DNA from: Sciscionella marina DSM 45152
GTDB lineage: Bacteria > Actinomycetota > Actinomycetes > Mycobacteriales > Pseudonocardiaceae
Assembly (NCBI RefSeq): GCF_000379465.1
Contig: NZ_KB905381.1
Span: 124,001 to 188,000 of the forward strand
Direction of reading: 5' to 3'
DNA length: 64,000 nucleotides
Shown here: positions 38,991 to 48,018 of the stretch, piece after piece
How positions within the stretch are numbered: the stretch's first letter is position 1
Layout: each line of letters opens with the position of its first letter
Notes under the pieces: generated by a model
Database searches by the model: none
What the model was told of the DNA's origin: nothing
The model's input: only the letters and a program-made list of their open reading frames with translations
Position numbers and translations under genes: made by a program

Positions 38991-39896
38991 ATGCGAAAGC
39001 GACCATCAAAGATCTCGATGACACGGCGTATCGGGGTGAGTTTCTCGGCTGCCGCGGTCACGTTGCTGAGCATCGTAGCTGCCTCACCTGCGGTAGCGGG
39101 ACAGAATTACCACCGTTATGTCAGCCTGGGCGATTCCTTTGCCGCTGGTACATTCGCCCCCTGGAGCGCCGGTGCCCCTTGCTTCAGGTCCTCTCAGAAC
39201 TATGCGCACCAGATCGAGCGCGAACTGCGTCCGGCGGAGTTCGTTGACGCCAGTTGTTCTGGCGCGACAACGGCCGATATGAAACATGGGCAGTCGTACG
39301 GAATGGTGCCGCCGCAGTTTGACGCCCTCACCGCGGACACCGACCTGGTCACGGTACACATCGGGGGAAATGATCTCGGTTTGTATGGCAAAACCCTCGT
39401 GGCCTGTGGGGTCATCGGTGTTCTGGGGCCCCTCTCACCTGGCTGCGCACAGGGGTTCACCGCCGGGGGACACGACAGGTTGCAAGAAAAGATCGATTCT
39501 ATCGCACCAAGACTGGCCGGGGTGCAGGAAGGAATTCGACAGCGTTCCCCATATGCGACCATTCTGGCCGTCGGCGCACCGGATTTGTTGCCCACTGATG
39601 GTCGTCACTGCTGGCCGACGACCTTCGTGGCGGGCCGCGATATCGAATACCTGAACGCTACCACGAGATCGTTCAACGCGATGACGTCGAAGGTCGCTAA
39701 GGCTCACGGCGCCAGCTATGTCGACACCTTCCAGACGAGCATCGGTCATGATATGTGTGCTGCGCTGGCGAAACGGTGGATGGAAGGTATGATCCCCGCC
39801 CATATCGGGGCTCCGGTGCATCCCAATGTTGCGGGAGCGAAGAACCAGGCCGGACAAATCTTGGCGACCCTGCGCGGTTCGCCCGGGCGGGCGTAG
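38991..39896 (+). CDS. Secreted SGNH/GDSL-family lipase
   Basis: A 301-residue SGNH hydrolase. The signal peptide follows basic residues (RKRPSKISMTRRIG) and ends near SPAVAG. Block I is YVSLGDSFAAGTFAPW with the nucleophile Ser, block III has VHIGGNDLGLYG, and block V is GAPVHPNVAGAKNQA with the catalytic His. Six cysteines spaced as in Streptomyces SGNH lipases and phospholipases suggest three disulfides. ATG 38991 follows GGAGAAGGTA closely, which settles the start. Broad substrate range is common in this family, so the natural ester is unknown. Its place next to the lipase suggests shared regulation by the TetR gene at 36883. Confidence 0.88.
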   Translation: MRKRPSKISMTRRIGVSFSAAAVTLLSIVAASPAVAGQNYHRYVSLGDSFAAGTFAPWSAGAPCFRSSQNYAHQIERELRPAEFVDASCSGATTADMKHGQSYGMVPPQFDALTADTDLVTVHIGGNDLGLYGKTLVACGVIGVLGPLSPGCAQGFTAGGHDRLQEKIDSIAPRLAGVQEGIRQRSPYATILAVGAPDLLPTDGRHCWPTTFVAGRDIEYLNATTRSFNAMTSKVAKAHGASYVDTFQTSIGHDMCAALAKRWMEGMIPAHIGAPVHPNVAGAKNQAGQILATLRGSPGRA

Positions 39897-40041
39897 CCCG
39901 CGGGATGTCCCTGTCTGGTTGTCAAACCGCGGATGGGCGGGCCGGACGGATCAGCGCGGCGAAGGTGGCGAGGAAGAAGGCTTGTCTGAGAGGCCGTTCC
40001 TGGACTGGTCCTGGGTGGGTGTGTCGTTGTTGATAGTGAGG

Positions 40042-40091
40042 GAGCTCCTGGTAGGTCGAGCGGTGCTGAAGCGCCGTTCTACCAGGAGTTC
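40042..40091 (+). terminator. 13-bp inverted repeat after the SGNH lipase
   Basis: GAGCTCCTGGTAG (40042-40054) pairs with CTACCAGGAGTTC (40079-40091) with one G-T mismatch over a 24-nt loop. It lies about 145 nt past the SGNH stop and 78 nt before the IS5-like transposase fragment. It may be a terminator or the end structure of the insertion sequence; I cannot decide between them. Confidence 0.4.
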
Positions 40092-40168
40092 TATTGTTAT
40101 CGTGGCGTACCGCGTCCGGTGGGGTCGGGCTGGGCAGTGCGTGTTGTCGTTTGGCCCTGTTCCATCAG

Positions 40169-40330
40169 GTGTCCGATGCGGGTCGTGCTCGCCGGTACCC
40201 GTCGGACACAACCGATGCGCAGTGGGCGGTCATCGATCCGCTGCTGCCTGATCCGCCGTGGCTGGCGGGTAAGGGCGGTCGACGGGAGACACACTGCCGC
40301 CGGGCGGTCGTGGACGCGATCTTCTTCCGC
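40169..40330 (+). pseudogene. IS5-family transposase N-terminal remnant
   Basis: From GTG 40169 the reading VSDAGRARRYPSDTTDAQWA then VIDPLLPDPPWLAGKGGRRE and THCRRAVVDAIFF is the conserved start of IS5/IS112-type transposases (RYPSDLTDxQWxxlxPLLP...GRPRxxxRRxvvdAilf). Only about 54 residues are left. After about 40330 the frame runs into the antisense of an amidohydrolase gene, so the transposase lost its catalytic part and the amidohydrolase its C-terminus at the same point. Confidence 0.75.
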
Positions 40331-41166
40331 GGTTTCCTCGGTGGTGCAGGGGGCGCCCCAGTCGCTGCCGTACACGACGTGATCGGATCCCAGGGTCGCC
40401 ACCGCCGGTAGGAGCGAGCTCGGGAAGGCCGTCGCAGCGGTATCGACGTAGACGGTCTCCAGTTGACGTTCTATATCTTGTGCTGACAGACCGTGCGGCA
40501 CCCATGCCTGGTTTCCGAGCAACGAGACTCGACCGGTCAGCGCCGGAAAGGCTCCGCCGCAGTGTGCGAACACGAACGTGATGTCCGCGAACTGGGTGAA
40601 CACCTTTCGGAACATCATGTCGAAGACGGTTCTGGCGGTCTCGAAGGCCACTTCGTACAGTGGCGCCGGGTGATCCAATACCGGAGGTTGCCGCGCGTCC
40701 GGATGGACGAATACGACGGCGCCCCATTCATCGAGCTTCTCCCAAAGTGGAAAAAGGGCTTCACTGCCGAGATAGGTGCCGTTGTACTGCGCCGTGACGG
40801 CGAATCCGTCGGCACCGAGGATCTCTCGTCCGCGGACCGCCTCGTCCAGTGCGGCAGCCGGATCGTCGGTCGGCAGCCCGGCCAGCAGGTCAAACCGGGC
40901 CGGATGTTGTGCTACGACCTCGGCGCCGTAGTCATTGGATGCGCGCAGTGCGTCCTGGCCGGCCGGTATGTTACTCAGAAACTGCATCGCCGTACCTGAG
41001 AGTCCATGTACGCCAACGTTCGCTCCACAGACCATTCGAACGGTTCGGGAAGGTAGATTCCTCTTCCGAGCATCCCTTGCCAGTCCTGTATTGATTTGTC
41101 CTTGGTGATCGGAGTCGTGAAGTGGGCGTGAATATCGACATATCCATCACGTGGCACCGAAATCAT
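40330..41166 (-). pseudogene. Amidohydrolase (ACMSD-like), frameshifted and C-terminally truncated
   Basis: ATG 41166 starts VPRDGYVDIHAHFTTPITKD with the HxH metal motif and goes on to EPFEWSVERTLAYMDSQ, then hits a stop. A one-base shift near 40985 restores the family in the next frame: GTAMQFLSNIPAGQDALRAS, DLLAGLPTDDPAAALDEAVR, FADITFVFAHCGGAFPALTG and GSDHVVYGSDWGAP, with metal ligands in AHCGG and GSD. The C-terminal 40 or so residues are replaced near 40330 by the IS5 remnant. The family includes ACMSD, gamma-resorcylate decarboxylase and related non-oxidative decarboxylases, which fits an aromatic-catabolism neighbourhood. It is not expected to be active. Confidence 0.75.
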
Positions 41167-41204
41167 CAGCCTTGCCCTCTTTCGGGATTTGCAGGACGCC
41201 GTAG

Positions 41205-41870
41205 TTATGCGGTGCCGGGATTCTCGGCCGATCCCTCGGCAGGATTCGACTGGCATAGGCCGCCGGCGAAAAGCGTCAATCCCTTTTCGATCTCGGACAG
41301 CGGGCTTTCGGCGAGATAGGGGGCCAGGATGGCACGTGCCTGGTCGGGTGTGGTCAGCGTGGATGCGTCCACTTCGTCCACGCGCCAGCTGCCGAAGTCC
41401 TCGTAGATGAACTCCCCGTACAGACGTCCCTCGTGGTAGGGCCACGCGGCGGCGAAATTGTGTGACACCTGGTAGGTGCCTTGCGGGTCGGTGTCCTCGT
41501 GGGCGAGAGCCGGGTCGTCCCCGCACAGTATCTGGGCGAAGACGGCTTCGATGAAGATGCCGTAATCAGAGACGGCGACTTCTTCCTCCAAGGCACCGAA
41601 AACATTCATGCTTTCGCCGACGACCTTCGAGTAGAAGGCGCGGACTTCGTCCATGCCGTTGCACACCGTTGTCTGCCCGCGCTCGCTGATCCGGTACAAG
41701 GGCTTGTCGACGATCATGGCGGGAACAAGGATATCTTCCCAGAAGCCGGACACCTCCAGCAACGCGTGGCGGCGGTAGTTTTTGAGCATATGCCGATGGC
41801 GCGGGTTGTCGGCGCGGGCGAGTGCTGCGTCGACGCCGGACGGAACGTTGCGAACGTCGAACAATTTCAT
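41205..41870 (-). CDS. SnoaL/NTF2-like protein
   Basis: A 221-residue protein with an NTF2/SnoaL-like core: RRHALLEVSGFWEDILVPAM, GMDEVRAFYSKVVGESMNVF, then YGIFIEAVFAQILCGDDPAL and HEGRLYGEFIYEDFGSWRVD. The pattern of a helical lid, then strands enclosing a pocket, suits small-molecule cyclases, hydratases or isomerases as well as non-catalytic binders. No catalytic pair can be named. ATG 41870 has GAGGAG about 11 nt upstream. It precedes the broken amidohydrolase by 38 nt, so both were one operon, divergent from the molybdenum hydroxylase genes. Confidence 0.65.
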   Translation of the reverse strand: MKLFDVRNVPSGVDAALARADNPRHRHMLKNYRRHALLEVSGFWEDILVPAMIVDKPLYRISERGQTTVCNGMDEVRAFYSKVVGESMNVFGALEEEVAVSDYGIFIEAVFAQILCGDDPALAHEDTDPQGTYQVSHNFAAAWPYHEGRLYGEFIYEDFGSWRVDEVDASTLTTPDQARAILAPYLAESPLSEIEKGLTLFAGGLCQSNPAEGSAENPGTA

Positions 41871-42141
41871 GGCGGCCGGTCTCCTCGTGTATCCGCGAAC
41901 TTCTTGGTCCTGGCGCGGAATGCTCACGCGGCTGTCGGCCCCCACGCAACGCGATGTTCATTGAACGAGTGACCGACGTGGCGGCGTCACCATCGATCAC
42001 GCCAGAGCGCGCAAGGCTCGGACGGGAAGCGGATCACGTTGTCGCAAAACGGATCGACCGCGACCTGGTCGACTTCTAGCGTCTGTCCATGATGGATGGG
42101 AATGACCCGTACAGGCCGCAGTGTGGCGAGGAGACAGGTCC
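41871..42141. promoter_or_regulatory. Divergent intergenic region
   Basis: This 271-nt gap separates the SnoaL-like gene (minus) from the molybdenum hydroxylase operon (plus) and must contain both promoters. GAGGAG at 42128-42133 is the ribosome site of the hydroxylase large subunit. No clear operator palindrome or -35/-10 pair could be chosen with confidence. Confidence 0.35.
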
Positions 42142-44529
42142 ATGTCCGTAGGGAAGCAGACCGTGGGCAAGTTCGTGGGACGGCCGGTTCGCAAGCACGA
42201 TGGTGACGACTACCTGACGGCGCGCGCGACCTACACCGGTGACATCGTCCTGCCGGGTACGGTCTACGCCGCCCTGGTGCGCGCGCCGCTCGCGCACGGG
42301 TTGATCCGGTCTGTCGCGACGACGGCGGCGGAGGGCGTGGCCGGTGTGATCGCTGTCGTGACCGGTAGCGACGTGATGTCGTGCTGCGATGAGATTCCAC
42401 ATGGGCTGGACGCGGGGCTGCTCGGGGGACACCACGGCGCCGTGTTCCCGCTGGCCGTCGAGAAGGTCGTCTACGCCGGGGAGCCGGTTGCCGCGGTAGT
42501 CGCTACCTCCGAGGCGGATGCCCGTGCGGCCTGTCTGCTGGTCGAGGTGGAATACGAGCCGTTGCCGGTCGTGCTCGATGTGGAGTCCGCGCTCGCCGCG
42601 GATGCCCCGGTTCTCTATCCGGCCTGGGGCGAGAACATCCTCATCGAGGGCCGGACCGGAAGCGACGACTTCGTCGAAGTGGCACGGGGCGCGGCGCACG
42701 TGCTCGATGGTGAGCTGCGGACCCATCGCGGTACGGCGGCGCCGATGGAGCCCCGCATGTATCTGGCCGACTGGGACACCGCGGGACAGCGATTGACTCT
42801 CTACGCCTCGACGCAGAACCCGCATGTGCTTCGGACCGTGCTCGCCACGGCGATGCGACTGCGCGAGGGCCAGGTCCAGGTGATCGCGCCCAAGGTAGGT
42901 GGCTCGTTCGGACTGAAGATGTACGGAAGCCGTGAGGACTTCATTGCGCCCGTCCTCGCGCGCATGGTCGGCAGGCCGGTCAGCTGGACAGAAGAGCGCG
43001 CGGCGTCTCTGCTTCCGGCAGCCCGGGAGCAGCTGCTGTCCTACCGCGTGGCTTTCGACGACGCCGGACGGGTGTTCGCCGTCGACGTCGAGGCACTGAC
43101 CGATCACGGCGCCGCCGCTCCCACACATGGGTGGGGGATGGCGTACGTGGGCGCGCTCACCACCGGGCTGGGCTACGCCATAGCGCACTGCCAAGTGCGC
43201 TATCGGGTGGTGGTCACCAACAAGGCGCCGTGGAGCGGAACGAAACCGTTCGGAAAGGACGGCGCGACATTGCTGCTGGAACACCTTATGGAACGGGTGG
43301 CGGCCGAGGTCGGCATCGACGCCATTACGGTTCGACGGCGCAACTTCGTCGGCCCGGACACCTTCCCCTACCGGCACACCTCGGGTCTGGAGCTCGACAG
43401 CGGCGACTACGGTGCCGCCCTCGACAAGACGCTGGAGATCCTTTCCCACCAACAGTTGCTCACGGAACAGGCACAGCTGCGGGTGCAGGGCCGCTACCTC
43501 GGCATCGGCATCGGATTCGAGCTGATGCCCGAGAGCGCCGACATCCCGACTGCTTTCGTCGCGGCGTACGACACCTCGACGGTCCGCATGAGCCCGTCGG
43601 GGCAGGTGTCGGTGCTGACCGGGGTCACCAGTCCGGGTACAGGCAGTGACACGGGCATCTGCCAGCTCGTCGCGGACGAACTGGGTGTCGCCATGGACAC
43701 CGTCTCCGTGGTGCAAGGTGACACCGATACCTGCCCGTACGGCTTCGGCAACATTTCGAGCCGTTCCGTCGTCACGGGCGGCAACGCCGCGGTGCTCGCG
43801 GCTCGTGATGTGGCGAGCAAGATTCGCGTGGCTGCCCGCGCGCTGCTCCGAGCGGATCCCGGTGAACCGGTGCTCCTCGAGGACGGCATCGCCCGGCTCA
43901 CCTGCGACACTTCCCGCGGCGTCGCCATCGCCGAGATCGCCGGTGCCGTGTACACGAGTGCTTACCTGCTCGAACTCGATATCGAGCCACACCTGGAGTC
44001 GACCCGCACGTATCGGCCCGCCAACATTCGCGAGGTGCCTGATGCGCTCGGCCGGATGCAGACCTACACGACCTATCCTTACGCGGTGCACGCCTCGGTC
44101 GTCGAGGTCGACACCGAAACCGGTGTCGTCACACTGCTGCGGCACGTGGCAACACACGATTGCGGTACCGTGATCAATCCCCTGATGGTCGACGGGCAGA
44201 TCACCGGCGGCGTCGTGATGGGCCTGGGCGCGGCCTTCAGTGAACAACTTCTATTCGACGACAAGGGGATTCCGCTGGCGACCGGCTTCAAGACCTACCT
44301 GCTTCCGCGGGCGGTCGACGTGCCGCGGGTCGAGCTCGGACACCTCTGTACTCCGGCACCGGGGACGCCGCTCGGCGCGAAGGGCGTCGGAGAGGCAGGG
44401 TTTTCCGGGGCGCTTGCGGCCGCGTTCAACGCGGTGAACGACGCGATCGTTCCGCTCGGCGCACGGCTCGACCGTACGCCGCTCAGTCCGGTCGCGATCA
44501 TGCGTGCGCTCCAGGAGGCGCGCCGATGA
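42142..44529 (+). CDS. Molybdenum hydroxylase large subunit (xanthine dehydrogenase family)
   Basis: A 795-residue molybdopterin-binding subunit. It has GRPVRKHDGDDYLTARATYT, APKVGGSFGLKMYGSREDFI and RMVGRPVSWTEERAASLLPA in the N-terminal half. The C-terminal GTPLGAKGVGEAGFSGALAA carries the conserved GEAG glutamate that acts as the base during hydroxylation. The active-site loop reads WSGTKPFGKDGATLLLEHLM in place of the AYRGxGRPE loop, and there is no CoxL AYxCSFR motif, so it is not a CO dehydrogenase. Such enzymes hydroxylate N-heteroaromatic rings, aldehydes or ketone-bearing pyridines with water. ATG 42142 follows GAGGAG at 8 nt. The FAD and FeS subunits follow directly. Confidence 0.9.
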   Translation: MSVGKQTVGKFVGRPVRKHDGDDYLTARATYTGDIVLPGTVYAALVRAPLAHGLIRSVATTAAEGVAGVIAVVTGSDVMSCCDEIPHGLDAGLLGGHHGAVFPLAVEKVVYAGEPVAAVVATSEADARAACLLVEVEYEPLPVVLDVESALAADAPVLYPAWGENILIEGRTGSDDFVEVARGAAHVLDGELRTHRGTAAPMEPRMYLADWDTAGQRLTLYASTQNPHVLRTVLATAMRLREGQVQVIAPKVGGSFGLKMYGSREDFIAPVLARMVGRPVSWTEERAASLLPAAREQLLSYRVAFDDAGRVFAVDVEALTDHGAAAPTHGWGMAYVGALTTGLGYAIAHCQVRYRVVVTNKAPWSGTKPFGKDGATLLLEHLMERVAAEVGIDAITVRRRNFVGPDTFPYRHTSGLELDSGDYGAALDKTLEILSHQQLLTEQAQLRVQGRYLGIGIGFELMPESADIPTAFVAAYDTSTVRMSPSGQVSVLTGVTSPGTGSDTGICQLVADELGVAMDTVSVVQGDTDTCPYGFGNISSRSVVTGGNAAVLAARDVASKIRVAARALLRADPGEPVLLEDGIARLTCDTSRGVAIAEIAGAVYTSAYLLELDIEPHLESTRTYRPANIREVPDALGRMQTYTTYPYAVHASVVEVDTETGVVTLLRHVATHDCGTVINPLMVDGQITGGVVMGLGAAFSEQLLFDDKGIPLATGFKTYLLPRAVDVPRVELGHLCTPAPGTPLGAKGVGEAGFSGALAAAFNAVNDAIVPLGARLDRTPLSPVAIMRALQEARR

Positions 44530-45380
44530 TCCCGACCCGCTTCGAATATCTCGCACCGCGGTCCGTGGCCGGTCTCGTCGCCGCACTGGACGAGGAGAGC
44601 CGGTTGCTGGCCGGGGGTACCTGGGTGGTACCGGAGATGGGGCGTGCAGAGTCCCGCCCGCGACGTGTCGTCGACCTGCGCCGCGCCGGGCTCGCGAGGA
44701 TCTCGGTCGAGCGCTCCCGACTATGTCTCGGCGCGATGTGCACCTACAGCGATCTTCTCGCCAGCGAGGACGTCGCGCGCTACGCGCCGCTCCTGCGCAC
44801 CATGGCGACCGGGGTGACCGGCGGAGCGGCCCTGCGGAATCAGGCCACGATCGGCGGTTCCGTCGCCGCTGCCCGGCCACAGTCCGATGTTCCCGCGGCA
44901 TTCGTCGCTCTCCGCGCGGTCGCCGTCGTCTCGGGCCCCGCGGGAACACATCGGGTGCCGGTCGCGGAGCTGTTCCTCGGCGCGGGGCGAACCACACTGG
45001 CCGCCGATGAGGTGATCACCGGTTTCGAGATGCCGTCCTCGCGTACCTCCACGCACGGGTACGTCAAGCTGAAGCGGGGAGGCAGTTCCTGGCCCATCGC
45101 CACCGCGGCGACGCTGCTGCGCCTCGACGACGCGGGCCGCTGCGAGGATGCGTGCCTCGTCCTCGGTGGCGTCGAGGAGGTGCCGCTGACGGTCGATCTC
45201 ACCGCCATCCTCGGGCGTCCGCCCGGCGACGAGGAACTGGACGCGGCGGTGACACAAGCGACAGCCGCGTTGTCCGCCCCCTGGACCGACGTGCTCGCTC
45301 CAGGTGACTACCGCGCAACGGTCACGGCCCCGGTGGCCCGGCGGGCGCTCACCATGGCATGGGCGAACACCGGTGAATAG
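44526..45380 (+). CDS. Molybdenum hydroxylase FAD subunit
   Basis: A 284-residue FAD-binding medium subunit. It has RFEYLAPRSVAGLVAALDEE, the FAD loop RLLAGGTWVVPEMGR, then GVTGGAALRNQATIGGSVAA, the classic second FAD motif. HGYVKLKRGGSSWPIATAAT and the C-terminal TAPVARRALTMAW agree with CoxM/XdhB-type proteins. It passes electrons from the FeS centres to an acceptor. ATG 44526 overlaps the large-subunit stop (ATGA). The gene order L-M-S is one of the usual orders for this enzyme class. Confidence 0.92.
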   Translation: MIPTRFEYLAPRSVAGLVAALDEESRLLAGGTWVVPEMGRAESRPRRVVDLRRAGLARISVERSRLCLGAMCTYSDLLASEDVARYAPLLRTMATGVTGGAALRNQATIGGSVAAARPQSDVPAAFVALRAVAVVSGPAGTHRVPVAELFLGAGRTTLAADEVITGFEMPSSRTSTHGYVKLKRGGSSWPIATAATLLRLDDAGRCEDACLVLGGVEEVPLTVDLTAILGRPPGDEELDAAVTQATAALSAPWTDVLAPGDYRATVTAPVARRALTMAWANTGE

Positions 45381-45418
45381 CGGAATGCCGATCGCCCAAT
45401 CACCGAGGAGGAAACGAG

Positions 45419-45916
45419 ATGGATGACGACCTGACGGTCCTCGAGCTGACCGTGAACGGGAATCGCCGCACCGCGACCGTGGACCGGCGCGAGCTCCTGG
45501 TCGAAGCGCTCCGTACCCGCTTCGGTATCACCGGGCCGAAGATCGGTTGCCTCACCGGTGATTGCGGAGCCTGCACGGTCCGGCTGGACGGCCTGATCAC
45601 GAAGTCCTGCCTCCACATCGCCGTCGCCGAAGACCGCGCGGAGATCGAGACGCTGGAGTCGATGAGCGTGGGTGGTCTCACCGGGCTCCAGGAATCGTTC
45701 TGGGACAACAACGCGTTTCAATGCGGCTACTGTCTCTCGGGCATGCTCTTTTCGGCGGCGGAACTGCTCGAACGCGATCCGAAGCCGAACGAGGACGAGA
45801 TCCGCCAGGCCATCAGCGGGAACCTCTGTCGATGCACGGGCTATGACGCGATCGTGACCGCCATCAAGAGATACGCCGATCGGGGCTCCGCTACCGTCGA
45901 GGATGTTGCGCAGTGA
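45419..45916 (+). CDS. Molybdenum hydroxylase 2Fe-2S subunit
   Basis: A 165-residue small subunit with two [2Fe-2S] clusters. The plant-ferredoxin-type ligands are in IGCLTGDCGACTVRLDG followed by a later Cys (ITKSCLHIAV). The helical C-terminal cluster is in FQCGYCLSGMLFSA and ISGNLCRCTGYDAIVTAIKR. Length and motif spacing are normal for CoxS-like subunits. ATG 45419 has GAGGAGG upstream, 38 nt after the FAD subunit. Its stop overlaps the GTG of the CMD-family gene (GTGA), so that gene is part of the operon. Confidence 0.93.
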   Translation: MDDDLTVLELTVNGNRRTATVDRRELLVEALRTRFGITGPKIGCLTGDCGACTVRLDGLITKSCLHIAVAEDRAEIETLESMSVGGLTGLQESFWDNNAFQCGYCLSGMLFSAAELLERDPKPNEDEIRQAISGNLCRCTGYDAIVTAIKRYADRGSATVEDVAQ

Positions 45917-46464
45917 GCGACAATGCCGAACGACTCCCGCTGATCGATCCCGGCGCGGCACCGAAGGAAGTGCAGGCAGCATTCGCGAGACTGCCGGACG
46001 TCAATCTGTTCCGCGCCATGGCGGGAGCATCGTCATTGTATCCCCCGTTCGCCGAGTATCTGACCGAACTCTTTCGCGAGATGGAGCTTGACACCCAGAC
46101 CGAACGACTCGCGGTGTTGCTCGTCGGCAAACTCTCGCACTGCCGTTATGTGTGGCGGCAGAATATCGTGACAGCCAAGAGTGTCGGTATCTCCGACGAG
46201 CAGATCGCCGCGATCGAGCGTGGTGACCACACCGCCCGCTGCTTCAGTCCGAAGCACCGTTCAGCGCTCGCGTTCACCGAGGACTGCGTGCGCAATGTGG
46301 AGGTGAGCGACGCGATTTACACCGCCGCTGCGCGAGAACTCTCGTCGCGCGCGATCGCCGAACTCCTGTATGTCGTGGGCACGTACATGATGATCTGCCG
46401 GTTCGCCCGCTCGGGCCGGGTGCCATTGGACGACGAGCCCGGTCCTTCGCCGTACCTGTCGTGA
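45913..46464 (+). CDS. Carboxymuconolactone decarboxylase (CMD) family protein
   Basis: A 183-residue AhpD-like all-helical protein. The core is ERLAVLLVGKLSHCRYVWRQ then NIVTAKSVGISDEQIAAIER and a late AIAELLYVVGTYMMICRFAR. The AhpD-type CxxC is not complete; a single Cys stands in HCRYVW, so peroxidase activity is unlikely. CMD homologues also include 4-carboxymuconolactone decarboxylase and many enzymes of unclear function beside aromatic catabolic genes. It starts at GTG 45913, overlapping the FeS-subunit stop, and ends 34 nt before the converging cupin gene. Confidence 0.82.
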   Translation: MSDNAERLPLIDPGAAPKEVQAAFARLPDVNLFRAMAGASSLYPPFAEYLTELFREMELDTQTERLAVLLVGKLSHCRYVWRQNIVTAKSVGISDEQIAAIERGDHTARCFSPKHRSALAFTEDCVRNVEVSDAIYTAAARELSSRAIAELLYVVGTYMMICRFARSGRVPLDDEPGPSPYLS

Positions 46465-46498
46465 GCGATGGGGACCGGGCTTCCGCACGGCGATGACG

Positions 46499-47059
46499 TC
46501 AGGTCGGCGGGCCATCCTCGGGGAGAGTCCCGCCGACCAGCACGAAGGCGATCAGGCAAGGATCACCGGAACGATTGGACCAGGCGTGCGAGGTGCCTCG
46601 TTGCACCAGTACGTCGCCTTCCCGCATGCGTACCTCGGTGGCGTCCAGCACCGCCCAGACCTCGCCGCGCAGGACGATCGCGTAGTCGATCGAGCGGGTG
46701 GTGTGGACGGCCAGCGGCCTGATTTCGTTGCCGTCGCTGTCGAATCGCCATTCCGAATCCGGTGGCAGCTCGAGGGTACGGAACACGGTGCCTGTCGCCG
46801 TGGGGGCGATGGAGAGTTTCTCGCCGGTGTCCATCGGGTCCCGCAGAGGGCCGCTGTTGTCAGCGGGGGCCGTGCCGGTGCGCCAGATATCGGTCACCAC
46901 ATACGTCGGCACGCCATGGCCGGTACGGGCCCACCGTCCTTCGTCCTCGAGCAGCACGGTGGATCCGCCGTCCGGGCCGAGCCCGGTGACGATTCGCCGG
47001 ACACGGTGTGTGCCGGGTGCGGGTTCCACCTCGTGGACGAACGGGTCGTAGTCGGTCAC
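46499..47059 (-). CDS. Cupin-domain protein
   Basis: A 186-residue single-cupin protein. The N-terminal part (VRRIVTGLGPDGGSTVLLED) resembles proteins that hold an aromatic or acid ligand. The cupin strands are TRSIDYAIVLRGEVWAVLDA then TEVRMREGDVLVQRGTSHAW, in which His and Glu residues could bind a metal; the first motif has an unusual HTTRSIDY rather than a full H-x-H. GTG 47059 is secured by AAGGAG at 5 nt. It is the last gene of the hydroxyquinol operon, 53 nt after the dioxygenase. An isomerase, hydrolase or accessory role in the ring-cleavage route is possible. Confidence 0.8.
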   Translation of the reverse strand: MTDYDPFVHEVEPAPGTHRVRRIVTGLGPDGGSTVLLEDEGRWARTGHGVPTYVVTDIWRTGTAPADNSGPLRDPMDTGEKLSIAPTATGTVFRTLELPPDSEWRFDSDGNEIRPLAVHTTRSIDYAIVLRGEVWAVLDATEVRMREGDVLVQRGTSHAWSNRSGDPCLIAFVLVGGTLPEDGPPT

Positions 47060-47112
47060 TCGGGCTCCTTCGTGTCACTCGTCCGGCTCCTGCGGAACTG
47101 CCCCGGCGCGCG

Positions 47113-48018
47113 TCATGTGCCCGCCGGGGCGAGGACGATGTCGAACCGGACCTTCGACCAGGTCTGCTGGCCGAGGTCGCGGCCATCGGGTGTCGGTGTT
47201 CCTGGCTTCTGTTGCTCGAAGTTCTTGACGAGCGAATCCTTGACCCCGAAGACGGAGTCGGAGCCGAGGTTGCGGTCGCCGCGGACGAAGATGTGGGTGA
47301 CGAGCCTCCGGTGGCCCGCGTGCGTGACCAGGAAATGCAGATGGGAGGCCCGCATCGGGGATCGGCCCACGGCCTTCAGCATGCTGCCGACCGGTCCGTC
47401 GTCGGGGATCGGGTACGGGGTCGGCGTGATGCCCCAGAATCGGTAGTGTCCATTGTGGTCGGTGTAGAGGTGCGCGCGTGCGGCGGTGCGCGCGTCGTCG
47501 TACTGGACGTCGTAGCGGCCCTCGGCGTCGGCTTCCCAGACTTCGATGCGTGCGCCGGCCAGCGGCTGGCCCGTGGTGTCGGTGACGGTTCCCTCGACCC
47601 AGCAGGGTTCGCCGCTCGCGCCGAAGGAGAGGTCGCCGCCGCGTTCGATTTCCGGGCTGCCGTCGACGAAGAACGGCCCGAACACCGTTGCCTCGGTCGC
47701 GTCGCCGTGTGCCTCGTTGTTCATGGCGATGGTCTGCATGGAGGCCCCGAGCACGTCGGAGAGCAGGACGAATTCCTGGCGCTTGTCGTCGGTGATATCG
47801 CCGGTCGCGGTGAGGAACTCGATCGCCTTGCCCCATTCGTCCTCGGTCAGCCGCACCTCGCGCAGGAAGGCGTGCAGGTGCCGGACGAGGGCCTGCGTCA
47901 GCCGCTTGAGCCGCTCGTCGCGGCATTCGTCGAACGAGCTGAGCACTCGCCGGAGCAATTCCTCCTCGCGTTCGGCCTGTTCCGGTGCGGTCGCCGACGG
48001 ATCCTGGGCGGTTGTCAT
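47113..48018 (-). CDS. Hydroxyquinol 1,2-dioxygenase (intradiol)
   Basis: A 301-residue intradiol dioxygenase using non-heme Fe(III). The N-terminal helical dimerisation domain is [20 protein letters not shown]. The catalytic domain has [40 protein letters not shown] (Tyr ligand), a Tyr in [20 protein letters not shown], and [20 protein letters not shown] with the two His ligands. Hydroxyquinol rather than catechol is favoured because the overlapping upstream gene is maleylacetate reductase, which uses the product. ATG 48018 overlaps that gene's stop (ATGA). Confidence 0.88.
   Translation of the reverse strand: MTTAQDPSATAPEQAEREEELLRRVLSSFDECRDERLKRLTQALVRHLHAFLREVRLTEDEWGKAIEFLTATGDITDDKRQEFVLLSDVLGASMQTIAMNNEAHGDATEATVFGPFFVDGSPEIERGGDLSFGASGEPCWVEGTVTDTTGQPLAGARIEVWEADAEGRYDVQYDDARTAARAHLYTDHNGHYRFWGITPTPYPIPDDGPVGSMLKAVGRSPMRASHLHFLVTHAGHRRLVTHIFVRGDRNLGSDSVFGVKDSLVKNFEQQKPGTPTPDGRDLGQQTWSKVRFDIVLAPAGT

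Noticed and set aside
42076-44247. A 723-codon open frame on the minus strand
   Set aside because: It is antisense to the molybdenum hydroxylase large subunit, whose cofactor motifs are all present. The minus reading is rich in Arg, His and Asp without any domain, as expected in high-GC DNA.
42142-45916. Carbon monoxide dehydrogenase
   Set aside because: Subunit order and folds are similar, but the large subunit lacks the CoxL AYxCSFR active-site loop.
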